The translations under genes were made by a program, and so were the position numbers. Shown here piece after piece: positions 8,853-16,776 of a stretch of DNA of 64,000 nucleotides (its first letter is position 1; each line of letters starts with the position of its first letter). Source of the stretch: an uncultured Marvinbryantia sp. GTDB lineage: Bacteria; Bacillota; Clostridia; Lachnospirales; Lachnospiraceae. The stretch lies in NCBI GenBank assembly GCA_934373455.1, contig CAKRON010000001.1, positions 62,001-126,000 on the forward strand. The letters are read 5' to 3'. Below the pieces are notes generated by a model that was given only the letters and a program-made list of their open reading frames with translations, was not told the origin of the DNA and did no database searches.

Positions 8853-9380
8853 TTAGTCCTCCTTCTTCTCTTTCTTTCCTGTTCCCTGAATCTCTACTTT
8901 ATCATGATATTCCAGGAAACTCTGAACAACTCCAATAATTCCAAGCACTCCTGCAACCGGCTGGCAAATACCGATACATGCCATTGGGATCATAAGTGCT
9001 GTACCCATTTCGTGGAAAGCCAACTGCTGCTGTACAATCTCCATACCATATACAATCATAAAAAGAAAGATTCCCACTACAACAACTGCATATAAATATT
9101 CACTAAATTTTCTCAGCCAGGCAGGTCCTTTTGCCACAAGAAGAGTAACCCTGGAGGACTCTGCCTGATTAAAGCCTGCCGCAAGTGCTACGAACATCAT
9201 CCAAATAAACAGATATCTACTAGTTTCTTCTGTCCACGGGAAAGGATGACCAACTACTCGCCCTATAATCTGAAGTAAAATTGTAATAATCATTCCGACA
9301 ACCAGAAGAACCAGCACAACATTCTCCAGCTTATTCACTATATCAAAAAAGACTGACAGCTTACTTTTCTTTCGTTCCAT
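8853..9380 (-). CDS. dctQ: TRAP transporter small permease (DctQ family)
   Basis: 175 residues with four predicted membrane segments. It contains the conserved FPWTEETSRYLFIWMMFVA block found in DctQ subunits, and a charged C-terminal tail (KKEKKED). It pairs with the large permease just downstream and the binding protein just upstream. A GAGGTG ribosome site is present. A strong hairpin lies between this gene and the binding-protein gene, which would allow less permease than binding protein to be made. Confidence 0.93.
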   Translation of the reverse strand: MERKKSKLSVFFDIVNKLENVVLVLLVVGMIITILLQIIGRVVGHPFPWTEETSRYLFIWMMFVALAAGFNQAESSRVTLLVAKGPAWLRKFSEYLYAVVVVGIFLFMIVYGMEIVQQQLAFHEMGTALMIPMACIGICQPVAGVLGIIGVVQSFLEYHDKVEIQGTGKKEKKED

Positions 9381-9402
9381 TTGAACACCTCTTCCTAAAC
9401 GA

Positions 9403-9429
9403 CTGGTGAGAGCATTTCACTCTCACCAG
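9403..9429 (-). other. Intercistronic hairpin between dctP and dctQ
   Basis: A perfect 10-bp stem, CTGGTGAGAG (9403-9412) with CTCTCACCAG (9420-9429), has a seven-base loop. No U-tract follows on the coding strand, so it is not a typical terminator. Similar hairpins after binding-protein genes stabilise the upstream message and lower downstream expression; that role is inferred here. Confidence 0.6.
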
Positions 9430-9450
9430 CATTTCTGTTTTTCTCTCTGC

Positions 9451-10458
9451 TTAGTTCTTACCACAGAATTCTGCTGTTGCATCATATAATTCATCATCCT
9501 GAATGATTTCTTTGAAGGTATCTGTCAGAGATTTAGAAATATCAACAAATGCCTGATGTCCTTCCTCGGTAATTTCATTGTATTCCATTCCATTATCAAT
9601 CAGGCTCTGGAGGGCTTCACCATCATGTTTCTCCATGAACTCAACATTCCACTGCTGTACTTCTTCACCAGCTTTTATAATTGCATTCTGTTCTTCTTCT
9701 GTCAGAGACTGATAGAATGCATCATTCATACCAACCAGCCATGCATCTGCGATATGATCTGTTCCGGATATATATTTCTGTACTTCATAAAATTTATTGG
9801 AGAAAGGTACGTCAACCGGATTTTCCTGTCCATCCAGTGTATTCAACTGTAATGCATTGTACACTTCTGAGAAGTTCATCGGAGTTGTAACTGCTCCACA
9901 CTTTGAGAAGAATTCTACGTACAATGTGTTGTTCGGCACACGAATTGTCAGACCTTTCAGATCTTCCGGTCCATTAATTGGTCGTTTAGAGTTTGTTACT
10001 TTACGGAATGATCTTGTCCATTTTCCAACTGTCTTAATTCCCATGCTGGATACACGGTTCATCAATTCATCACCGACATCACTGTTCAAATAGTCAAGAA
10101 GCTGCTGCTGATCATCAAACATAAATGGAACAGAGATCACATTCAATCCAGGAACAAAACTTGTGTATACAGAGCTTGCCAGAATTAACATCTGAAGGGA
10201 ACCAGCTGACAACTGTTTGATACCTGCTGCAGTATCTCCACCGTACAGAGATCCGTTTCCTGAAATCTGAAATTCAAGAGATCCATTCGAATATTCTGTT
10301 GCACGTTTTGCAAACTCTTCAGCTGCCTGATAAATATAAGATGCATCCGGATCAGGAACTGCAATTGTAACTTTTGTCGCTGCAGATGCTGCTGTTCCGA
10401 AAAGTGTAGTTGCACAAACCATAGTTGCCATTAAAATGCCAAATAATCTTTTTTTCAT
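9451..10458 (-). CDS. dctP: TRAP transporter solute-binding protein (DctP family)
   Basis: 335 residues from the preferred start, which reads MKKRLFGILMATMV with a Sec signal peptide ending about GTAASA. An earlier in-frame ATG at 10479 overlaps the kinase stop codon as ATGA, but the GGGGGAAAG site sits correctly before the ATG at 10458. The mature protein has DctP features, including the TIRVPNN segment with the Arg that salt-bridges a substrate carboxylate, followed by the LQLNTLDGQENP block. It acts outside the membrane and delivers solute to DctQM. It is encoded between the FGGY kinase and the permeases of the same operon. Confidence 0.93.
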   Translation of the reverse strand: MKKRLFGILMATMVCATTLFGTAASAATKVTIAVPDPDASYIYQAAEEFAKRATEYSNGSLEFQISGNGSLYGGDTAAGIKQLSAGSLQMLILASSVYTSFVPGLNVISVPFMFDDQQQLLDYLNSDVGDELMNRVSSMGIKTVGKWTRSFRKVTNSKRPINGPEDLKGLTIRVPNNTLYVEFFSKCGAVTTPMNFSEVYNALQLNTLDGQENPVDVPFSNKFYEVQKYISGTDHIADAWLVGMNDAFYQSLTEEEQNAIIKAGEEVQQWNVEFMEKHDGEALQSLIDNGMEYNEITEEGHQAFVDISKSLTDTFKEIIQDDELYDATAEFCGKN

Positions 10459-10475
10459 TTTTCTTTCCCCCATCT

Positions 10476-12023
10476 TCATGATAAATTACTGTTTATTTTA
10501 TATAGATCTTTTACATTCGGATATAACTCTGTATACACCTGATATCTCTTATCATAAATGTCATTATACTGTGAATTGCTTTTAACTACCTTAAATATCT
10601 TTTTTTCTACCCGGTTGGCGGCTTCGTAAACATCTTGGAATACGCCCGCACCTACACCTGCCAGAAGTGCGGCGCCTACCGGAGCCATATCATTCATATC
10701 TAAAATTTCTATGTCTTTTCCCGTAATATCTGCTTTTATCTGCGCCCAGGTAAGACTTTTTGCTCCTCCGCCAATAGAGCGGAATGATTTTATCTTATTT
10801 CCTGTTACTCTTTCTGCAATTTCAGAAAGCTGTCTCAAACCATATCCACAGCCTTCCATAATTGCACGATTCATTTCTTTTCGTGTTGTATGGAGAGACA
10901 GACCAAAGAATACACCTCTCGCATAAGGATCCCATATCGGACTTCTTTCTCCCAACATATATGGAAGAAATACCAGTCCATCGCATCCAGGATTTGCCTG
11001 ATCTGCTTCCTCATTCATTAATTCAAAAGCACTTTTTCCACTTCCTACTGCTTTTTCCTTCATATCCTGGCAGAAATTATCTCTGAACCATTGATAAGAA
11101 GCCCCAGTGTGGGATAATGCTCCCTGATAAATCCAGGTTCCTTCCACTACATGACAACGATTAATAAATCCTCTGTCAAATTCCGGCTTATCTACACAAA
11201 TCGTAAGAACATTCGTTGTCCCTACAGATTCACAAACCTCTCCTGCTTTTGTCACTCCTGCAGCCAGTGTTGCGCATGCGGTATCTCCGCCTCCGATAAT
11301 AATCGGTGTACCAGGCTGTATTCCTAACTGAATCAATTCTTCATTCGTCAGCCCGCCAACCACATCGGTTGATTTATGCAATGGTGGGAGTTTTCCTATA
11401 TCAATTCCTGTCTTGTCACATAAATACTGTGACCAGCAAAAACCACCAGTGGTCTCAAACAGGCTGGTATAGGATGCATTGGAATAATCAATTGCAAAAT
11501 TACCACATAATTTATGAGCCAGTAATGTGTTTACATGCCCAAAATATTTTGTTTTCTCATAGGCTTCCGGAAGGTGACGTTTAATCCACAACATGGATGT
11601 TCCGGACATTGCGCCTGCCATTGCCGTATTCGCCGTCAGTTCAAACAAACGGTCTTTCCCAACTGCATCTAGTATTATCTGCGCTTCTTCTGTACTTCTA
11701 CGGTCTGAATAAATAATCGGATCAACCAGTACTTCTCCATTCTCATCCATTGCTACAAGTCCCGGACAAAGGCTTGATATACTGATTCCTGCTATTTTAG
11801 ATAAATCTATCTTCTTTCCGTCTACAAGAAGCCGCACACATTTCACAAATGACATCCACATATCGGCGGAATCAATCTGTGCGTAATCCTGATTTGGTGT
11901 AATCATTCGATAAGAACTACTGCTTAAACCAATCAGTTTTGCATTTTCATCGATTACTGCAACTTTTATACTTGTAGTACCGACATCGATACCTAATAAT
12001 AATCTGTCCCCCATTGTAAACAC
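10476..12023 (-). CDS. FGGY-family carbohydrate kinase
   Basis: 515 residues, standard for FGGY kinases (gluconokinase, xylulokinase, erythritol kinase). The N-terminal phosphate-binding motif is LLLGIDVGTTSIKV; the second signature is GGGAKSLTWAQIKADITG; GAALLAGVGAG follows. The best start is a GTG at 12023, five bases after AGGAG; the in-frame ATG at 12014 is too far from that site. The ribosome site touches the 3' arm of a stable hairpin, so translation may be regulated. The kinase would phosphorylate the sugar or sugar acid after transport or oxidation. Substrate specificity cannot be read from sequence alone. Confidence 0.92.
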   Translation of the reverse strand: MFTMGDRLLLGIDVGTTSIKVAVIDENAKLIGLSSSSYRMITPNQDYAQIDSADMWMSFVKCVRLLVDGKKIDLSKIAGISISSLCPGLVAMDENGEVLVDPIIYSDRRSTEEAQIILDAVGKDRLFELTANTAMAGAMSGTSMLWIKRHLPEAYEKTKYFGHVNTLLAHKLCGNFAIDYSNASYTSLFETTGGFCWSQYLCDKTGIDIGKLPPLHKSTDVVGGLTNEELIQLGIQPGTPIIIGGGDTACATLAAGVTKAGEVCESVGTTNVLTICVDKPEFDRGFINRCHVVEGTWIYQGALSHTGASYQWFRDNFCQDMKEKAVGSGKSAFELMNEEADQANPGCDGLVFLPYMLGERSPIWDPYARGVFFGLSLHTTRKEMNRAIMEGCGYGLRQLSEIAERVTGNKIKSFRSIGGGAKSLTWAQIKADITGKDIEILDMNDMAPVGAALLAGVGAGVFQDVYEAANRVEKKIFKVVKSNSQYNDIYDKRYQVYTELYPNVKDLYKINSNLS

Positions 12024-12030
12024 CTGTTCT

Positions 12031-12080
12031 CCTGATGGGTCAGGCAGCTCATATTTTCATCTTTGCTGCCTGACATCAGG
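12031..12080 (-). promoter_or_regulatory. Hairpin overlapping the FGGY kinase ribosome-binding site
   Basis: On the coding strand CCTGATG-TCAGGCAGC pairs with GCTGCCTGA-CC-CATCAGG (16 bp with a two-base bulge, 16-base loop). The last AGG of the 3' arm is the start of the AGGAG ribosome site for the kinase GTG. There is no U-tract, so this looks like translational control or an mRNA-stability element rather than a terminator. Confidence 0.55.
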
Positions 12081-12096
12081 TACTTGTTCTTATTTA

Positions 12097-12939
12097 TTAG
12101 AACTGATCATAGTTCTTATCGTTCTCTAACTGTGCCAAAAGTTCTTTTGCTTCTTTTACGCTGTATCCTTCATGGATGATATAACGCAGTGCAATTACAA
12201 GAGCCGTAACATCTTTGTAATCCCATACAAATCTTCCCATTGTTACACCGCCAACTCCGCAGTCCATTGCATCTCTTGTCATCTGCAGATAGTCATCCAG
12301 TGTCTTGCATGCATCTCCACCCTGAATTACTACACGGAAACTTGATGGAACTGTAGAAATTACTTTTGCCATGCTGTCCGGATCGCCTGTATAAGTTGTT
12401 TTAACGATATCCATTCCAAGTTCGCAGGCACTTCTTACACAGTAAGCGATGTTTTCCCATGCTGTTCTCTTATCTACCGGAACGCTTTCTCCTTTTGGAT
12501 AAACATGTCCGATCAGAGGCATTCCTTTACGCATGCATTCTTCTGCTGTTCTTCCGATTGCTGCAAACTGTTCGTTCTGGAAATCTCCCAGTGTCATGCA
12601 TCCCATAGATACTGCATCAGCGCCCATGCGAATTGCTTCATCAACAGTTCCGAAAACAACATCCTCTGTTGGGGATACCGGTGAATAACTGGAAATCTTC
12701 ATGAGCATAGATACCTTTCCTGCGTTATCCCACATACAACTTTCTGCAATACCTTTTGTAAGTGTCAGTGCATCCGGGCGACCTGCTACAATTTTGTCGA
12801 TTGTGCTCTGAATCTGGTGAAGTCCTGTCATAGGAGCAATTCCTCTGGAGATTGCATGGTCAACTGTGATTGCCATCATCTTATTACTCTTTGGATTTAC
12901 CAGTCTGCTCATTCTTACCTGTTTACCTAACATTGCCAT
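12097..12939 (-). CDS. Class I aldolase of the DeoC/LacD/DhnA family
   Basis: 280 residues. Start MAMLGKQVRMSRLV follows AGGAGG. The protein shows the DhnA/LsrF-type TIM-barrel pattern: AITVDHAISRG near the N-terminus, the likely Schiff-base Lys in MDIVKTTYTGD, and phosphate-binding glycines in VIQGGDACK and GVGGVTMGRF. Relatives include archaeal-type fructose-bisphosphate aldolase, LsrF and sulfofructose-phosphate aldolase. Set between a zinc dehydrogenase and an FGGY kinase, it most likely cleaves a phosphorylated keto-sugar or keto-sugar acid to DHAP plus a C3 fragment. It is second in the operon. The cleavage reaction is likely but the substrate is inferred. Confidence 0.85.
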   Translation of the reverse strand: MAMLGKQVRMSRLVNPKSNKMMAITVDHAISRGIAPMTGLHQIQSTIDKIVAGRPDALTLTKGIAESCMWDNAGKVSMLMKISSYSPVSPTEDVVFGTVDEAIRMGADAVSMGCMTLGDFQNEQFAAIGRTAEECMRKGMPLIGHVYPKGESVPVDKRTAWENIAYCVRSACELGMDIVKTTYTGDPDSMAKVISTVPSSFRVVIQGGDACKTLDDYLQMTRDAMDCGVGGVTMGRFVWDYKDVTALVIALRYIIHEGYSVKEAKELLAQLENDKNYDQF

Positions 12940-12969
12940 TTTTCTTTTCCTCCTGATTTCTCTTCTCTT

Positions 12970-14007
12970 TTATGGTTCAATAATAATTTTTAAGCCTTTT
13001 CCACTCTTGCTCATTTCGTAAGCATCTTTAAAGTTTTCTATTTTGAATGTGTGTGTTGCGATTCTGTCCAGATTGATTTTTCCACTCTTAACCATATCTG
13101 CTGCTTCCAGATAATCCGCTCTCTTATATGCGGTACTTCCGTTTACACGAATTTCATTGTAATGAATGGTATTTACTTCAATTGTACATTCGCCTGTTCC
13201 TGCAAATCCTGCAAACAGGTTCACCGTTCCACCTTTTTTGCAAAGCTTTAAAGTAGAATTTACAAGTGCCGGAACACCGATTGCCATAACAATCACATCT
13301 GCTCCCATGCCATTTGTCTGTTCTTTGATGATCTGTTCCAAATCTTCTGTAGTAGGATCTACACAGATATCTGCACCAAGTTCTTTTGCTACCTGACGTC
13401 TCATTTCATTTGGTTCGCTTACGATAACCTGTTTTGCACCTGCGATTTTAGAAAGCTGCATATGCATTAAACCGATTGGTCCTGCACCAACAATCAACAC
13501 TGTATCGTTAAATCCTGTTCCTGCATTCTTTAATCCACGAATGCAGCATGCCAGCGGCTCAATCAGGGCTCCTGCGGTAAAGGAGACATTCTCAGGAAGT
13601 TTTACAACGTTACCGCTCTTAATTGCAATTTCAGGAATAAGAATATATTCTTCAAATCCTCCATTGAATTCATAACCTATTGCCTTACGATTCATACAAG
13701 CATTCTCTCTGCCTGCCAGACAAGCCGGGCAGGAACCACATGGAATAACATTCGCAATGGAAACCTTTTCTCCAACTTCGAATCCCTTTACATTTTTTCC
13801 GACTTCGCAGATCACGCCGCACATTTCATGTCCGATCACAGACGGATATCTTACACCTCTCGTCTTTGTGCCGTTTAAAATTCTCATGTCAGTACCGCAG
13901 ATCGCAGCTTTCTTCATTTCGAGAAGAATATCATTATCACCAATCACTGGTTTTTCAATTTCTGTTGCTTCAAAATCATTTGGTCCGTTTAATACTACCG
14001 CCTTCAT
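12970..14007 (-). CDS. Zinc-dependent medium-chain alcohol/polyol dehydrogenase
   Basis: 345 residues. The catalytic zinc site (CGTDMRI, GHEMCGV), the four-Cys structural zinc site (CGSCPACLAGRENAC) and the NAD-binding motif GAGPIGLMHMQLS are all visible. This is the sorbitol/threonine/L-idonate 5-dehydrogenase branch of the family. It is the first gene after a strong promoter with an AAGGAG site, so it probably carries out the first oxidation of the imported substrate to a keto compound. Idonate- or gulonate-type 5-dehydrogenase activity would fit the TRAP transporter and the glycerate branch, but that is inference. Confidence 0.92.
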   Translation of the reverse strand: MKAVVLNGPNDFEATEIEKPVIGDNDILLEMKKAAICGTDMRILNGTKTRGVRYPSVIGHEMCGVICEVGKNVKGFEVGEKVSIANVIPCGSCPACLAGRENACMNRKAIGYEFNGGFEEYILIPEIAIKSGNVVKLPENVSFTAGALIEPLACCIRGLKNAGTGFNDTVLIVGAGPIGLMHMQLSKIAGAKQVIVSEPNEMRRQVAKELGADICVDPTTEDLEQIIKEQTNGMGADVIVMAIGVPALVNSTLKLCKKGGTVNLFAGFAGTGECTIEVNTIHYNEIRVNGSTAYKRADYLEAADMVKSGKINLDRIATHTFKIENFKDAYEMSKSGKGLKIIIEP

Positions 14008-14044
14008 AACTGCTCCTTTCTGTGTGTTATGTTTCTATGTCTGA

Positions 14045-14073
14045 ATCATAGCACTACTGAAAGTTTTTTTCAA
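14045..14073 (-). promoter_or_regulatory. Sigma-A promoter of the sugar-acid operon
   Basis: On the minus strand TTGAAA (14068-14073) and TATGAT (14045-14050) are separated by exactly 17 bases, about 40 bases before the dehydrogenase ATG. The -35 is overlapped by a TGAAA-N5-TTTCA palindrome, consistent with a repressible promoter. Confidence 0.75.
14058..14072. promoter_or_regulatory. Candidate RpiR operator O1 (TGAAA-N5-TTTCA)
   Basis: A perfect inverted repeat TGAAA/TTTCA with five-base spacer overlaps the -35 hexamer of the operon promoter. An identical half-site arrangement occurs at 14228-14242. The RpiR-type regulator is encoded next door. Binding is inferred. Confidence 0.55.
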
Positions 14074-14227
14074 TACTTTTTTGCATTTTTTGTAAATAAT
14101 TTTCAGTTTTGGCGTTTTTACCAGTTTTTTGCATGTTTTTTTGTGTGTTTTAACCTTTTTTTGGTTATTTTGTTTGTTTTTTCAAGTTTCACGTTTTCAA
14201 TATTTTTCACTTGCTTAGTTTTTATAT

Positions 14228-14242
14228 TGAAATTTTTTTTCA
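14228..14242. promoter_or_regulatory. Candidate RpiR operator O2 (TGAAA-N5-TTTCA)
   Basis: A second perfect TGAAA-N5-TTTCA palindrome lies 170 bases (about 16 helical turns) from O1, centre to centre, near the 3' end of the regulator gene. Part of a T-rich 299-base gap (14008-14306) that also holds a TAACC-N7-GGTTA palindrome at 14151-14167. Apart from these sites and the promoter I see no gene there. Confidence 0.45.
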
Positions 14243-14306
14243 GTTTTATTTCAAAAAAAACACGTTCAAATACTTCTGAGCGCTTTTAAACGTATCTCTT
14301 TTTGAT

Positions 14307-15182
14307 TTATAATTTTCCATCTGATGTTGCCTGTCTGGTTTTCTGAATCGCCTCATAGGAATCATCATAATCTGCAAATGCAACGATAGCTACAAGAGAA
14401 TCTATAATGGCAAGCTGTGCAATTCTCGTACTTACTGATTCCGATTTAAAAATTGTCTTTTCTGCTGCAGAATACAACGCCATCCCTGCAATCTTAGACA
14501 TCGGACTTTTTCCCTGTGATACGAGTGCAACTGTCATAGCTCCATTTTCTTTTGCATTTTTCAGGCAGTTAAGGACATGATTATTGCTTCCTGAATGAGA
14601 AATCCCAAATGCCAGATCGCCCTCTTTCATCAGCGAAGATGACATTAATTGAAGATCTTTATCTTCATAGACATGCACCTGTATACCTATTTTCATAAAT
14701 TTATGCTGTGCATCCATTCCAACCAGGAGGCTTCCGCCACTTCCAAAAAATATAATTTTCTTTGCTTTGCGTATACAATCTGCAACTTGCATCATCATAT
14801 CAATGTCAAGCCCGGCAAGTGTACGTTCCAATACTTTCTCTTCTGATGTGAAAATTTTTCTGCAAATAGTTTTCGGATCATCATTCTGTTCCAACTGTGG
14901 ATTAAAATGTTTTACCGACGGCAATACATCTTTTGCTGCATTTACCTTAAATTCCTGATATCCTTTATATCCTATATTCTTGCAAAATCTAACTACTGAA
15001 GCATCACTTACCCCTGCATTCTCAGCCAATTCTGTAATGTTATAATTAAGAATCTCTTCGTAATGATCCAGGACATAAGTCGCTACTTTCATCTCCGTGT
15101 TTGTAAGAAGATGCTTTCGTCCCATAATCTTCTGTTTACAGCCACCCTCCAACAATACTGTCACCTCTTCTTTCTTCTTCAT
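14307..15182 (-). CDS. MurR/RpiR family transcriptional regulator
   Basis: 291 residues: an N-terminal RpiR helix-turn-helix (MKVATYVLDHYEEILNYN, then AENAGVSDASVVRFCKNIGY) and a C-terminal SIS sugar-phosphate-binding domain (GSGGSLLVGMDAQHKF, AFGISHSGSNNHVLN). Such regulators sense a phosphorylated intermediate and control adjacent sugar genes. It lies directly upstream of the sugar-acid operon on the same strand and probably regulates it through the TGAAA-N5-TTTCA sites. The start is uncertain: the ATG at 15182 has no clear ribosome site, and an ATG at 15122 (MGRKHLL) matches the usual family N-terminus. A terminator for the upstream MATE gene lies just 13 bases ahead. Confidence 0.9.
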   Translation of the reverse strand: MKKKEEVTVLLEGGCKQKIMGRKHLLTNTEMKVATYVLDHYEEILNYNITELAENAGVSDASVVRFCKNIGYKGYQEFKVNAAKDVLPSVKHFNPQLEQNDDPKTICRKIFTSEEKVLERTLAGLDIDMMMQVADCIRKAKKIIFFGSGGSLLVGMDAQHKFMKIGIQVHVYEDKDLQLMSSSLMKEGDLAFGISHSGSNNHVLNCLKNAKENGAMTVALVSQGKSPMSKIAGMALYSAAEKTIFKSESVSTRIAQLAIIDSLVAIVAFADYDDSYEAIQKTRQATSDGKL

Positions 15183-15194
15183 CTAATCTTGATA

Positions 15195-15244
15195 TGAAAA
15201 AGAAACGAGTAACTCGTTACAAACCTGCGATGATCACTCGTTTC
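15195..15244 (-). terminator. Terminator of the MATE gene
   Basis: GAAACGAGT (15202-15210) pairs with ACTCGTTTC (15236-15244), followed on the minus strand by a U-rich TTTCTTTTTC tract. It ends leftward transcription from the MATE gene just before the RpiR gene. Confidence 0.75.
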
Positions 15245-15273
15245 TCTTATATTTTACACTATTAAAAAATCCC

Positions 15274-16632
15274 TTACTTGTCAAGCGTATTTTCGCCATT
15301 CTTTCTAACCGGATGTTTTCGCATAATTGCAAAATACATCGTCAGTAATAATGCAGATGCCAGTATCCATGCCATCGGGCTGGCCAGACACACACCATTA
15401 TAGCTATGATAATGAATCGCAATCAATGCCACGCTGCCTCTTCCAACCAACTCAGCCACACCAGCCATCATCGGCAGCAAACCATACCCCATTCCCTGTA
15501 TACCATTACGATATACATTTACAATCGTAAGTGGAAAGAGGAACAATGCTGTAAACTTCATATAGACATCTACCATGCCTTCCAGTGCGGATGCATCTCC
15601 ACTTACAAATAATCCGGTGACAACATAGCCAAAGAAATACATTACCAATCCCATCACAATTGAGAAAACAAATCCAAATTCTGTTGTTCTTGCAAATCCT
15701 TTTCTCACACGATCGTAACGTCCTGCACCCACATTCTGTGCCGCAAAGGTTGCAATTGCAGAGCCAAGTGCTATATAAGCCTGTCCCGCCATTTGTTCAC
15801 ATTTCGATGCAGCGGTAAATGCAGCTACATACGTGGATCCTAATGTATTTAATGCCATTTGTACCATCGTCGTTCCAATCGCAGTGATCGAATATTGAAA
15901 TGCCATAGGAAGACCTACCGCAAGCTGATTTTTCACCAGACGTCCTTCCACATGCAGATCTTCTTTACTTAAATGTAAAATCGGCACTTTCTTAATCATG
16001 TAGATCAGGCACAAAACAGCAGATACTCCCTGGGAGATCACGGTTGCATAAGCTGCTCCGGCCACACCCATTTTTAACACAATAATAGATACCAAATCCA
16101 GAATAATATTCAGAGATGCTGAAAATAGCAGAAAATACAGCGGCACTTTACTATTACCCAAAGCCCTTAAGATACATGCAAACAGATTATATAATGCCTG
16201 TACGAGTATTCCTGCACAAATAATCATAATATATCGATACGCATCATCAAAAATATCATCCGGTGTATTCATTAACAACAACAGCCTGTGCATTCCAAGT
16301 AAACTGATTGCAGTCAGAATTATCGTTGCTGCGATTGCGATCATCCCTGCAGACGCCACACTTTTTCGCATGCCCTTCATATCTCCGGCTCCGAAACGCT
16401 GACTGGTCAGTACCATAATTCCAGCCATCAGCCCTGTCATAAATCCAAGTATCATGAAGTTAATCGTTCCGGTAGAACCCACAGCCGCCAATGCTTCCGT
16501 ACTGACAAACTTTCCTACAATCACCGTGTCCACCACATTATAAATCTGCTGAAACAAATTTCCAGCAAATACAGGCAAAGCAAAATATAAAATATTCTTC
16601 CCGGGACTGCCTGTTGTCATGTTTTTTTCCAT
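15274..16632 (-). CDS. MATE family efflux transporter
   Basis: 452 residues with about 12 membrane segments, typical of the MATE/DinF group. It has the early conserved NLFQQIYNVVDTVIVGKFV region and the matching second-half motif around FAAQNVGAGRYDRVRKGF. Members exchange sodium or protons for drugs or metabolites. AGGAAAAGG lies before the ATG. Terminators flank it on both sides, so it is probably monocistronic. The substrate is unknown. Confidence 0.93.
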   Translation of the reverse strand: MEKNMTTGSPGKNILYFALPVFAGNLFQQIYNVVDTVIVGKFVSTEALAAVGSTGTINFMILGFMTGLMAGIMVLTSQRFGAGDMKGMRKSVASAGMIAIAATIILTAISLLGMHRLLLLMNTPDDIFDDAYRYIMIICAGILVQALYNLFACILRALGNSKVPLYFLLFSASLNIILDLVSIIVLKMGVAGAAYATVISQGVSAVLCLIYMIKKVPILHLSKEDLHVEGRLVKNQLAVGLPMAFQYSITAIGTTMVQMALNTLGSTYVAAFTAASKCEQMAGQAYIALGSAIATFAAQNVGAGRYDRVRKGFARTTEFGFVFSIVMGLVMYFFGYVVTGLFVSGDASALEGMVDVYMKFTALFLFPLTIVNVYRNGIQGMGYGLLPMMAGVAELVGRGSVALIAIHYHSYNGVCLASPMAWILASALLLTMYFAIMRKHPVRKNGENTLDK

Positions 16633-16667
16633 AACCTTTTCCTCTTTTCAAGAATTCCTGTTCTTAG

Positions 16668-16708
16668 AAAAAGTTCTGATCTACACAAATGTAAATCAGA
16701 ACTTTTTT
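16668..16708. terminator. Bidirectional terminator, 13-bp stem
   Basis: AAAAAGTTCTGAT (16668-16680) pairs with ATCAGAACTTTTT (16695-16707) around a 14-base loop, with U-tract on each strand. It terminates the leftward ABC-2/NEW3 operon. Confidence 0.8.
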
Positions 16709-16776
16709 CTACATCACAGTATTCTTTTTTTTATTTCCTGTCAAGAATTTTTTCAGAAAATTTGAATTTTCTTTTA

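Noticed and set aside
12031-12080. Hairpin after the aldolase gene as a rho-independent terminator.
   Set aside because: No U-tract follows on the coding strand, and the stem leads straight into the kinase ribosome site.
3973-14007. Reading the operon as sulfoquinovose (sulfo-glycolysis) degradation because of the class I aldolase.
   Set aside because: No sulfoquinovosidase, SQ isomerase or PfkB-type SF kinase, and a TRAP importer with glycerate enzymes fits sugar acids better. Not formally excluded.
14029-14289. Plus-strand frame in the T-rich gap rich in Phe.
   Set aside because: Low-complexity product of poly-T sequence, no ribosome site, overlaps the promoter and operators on the other strand.
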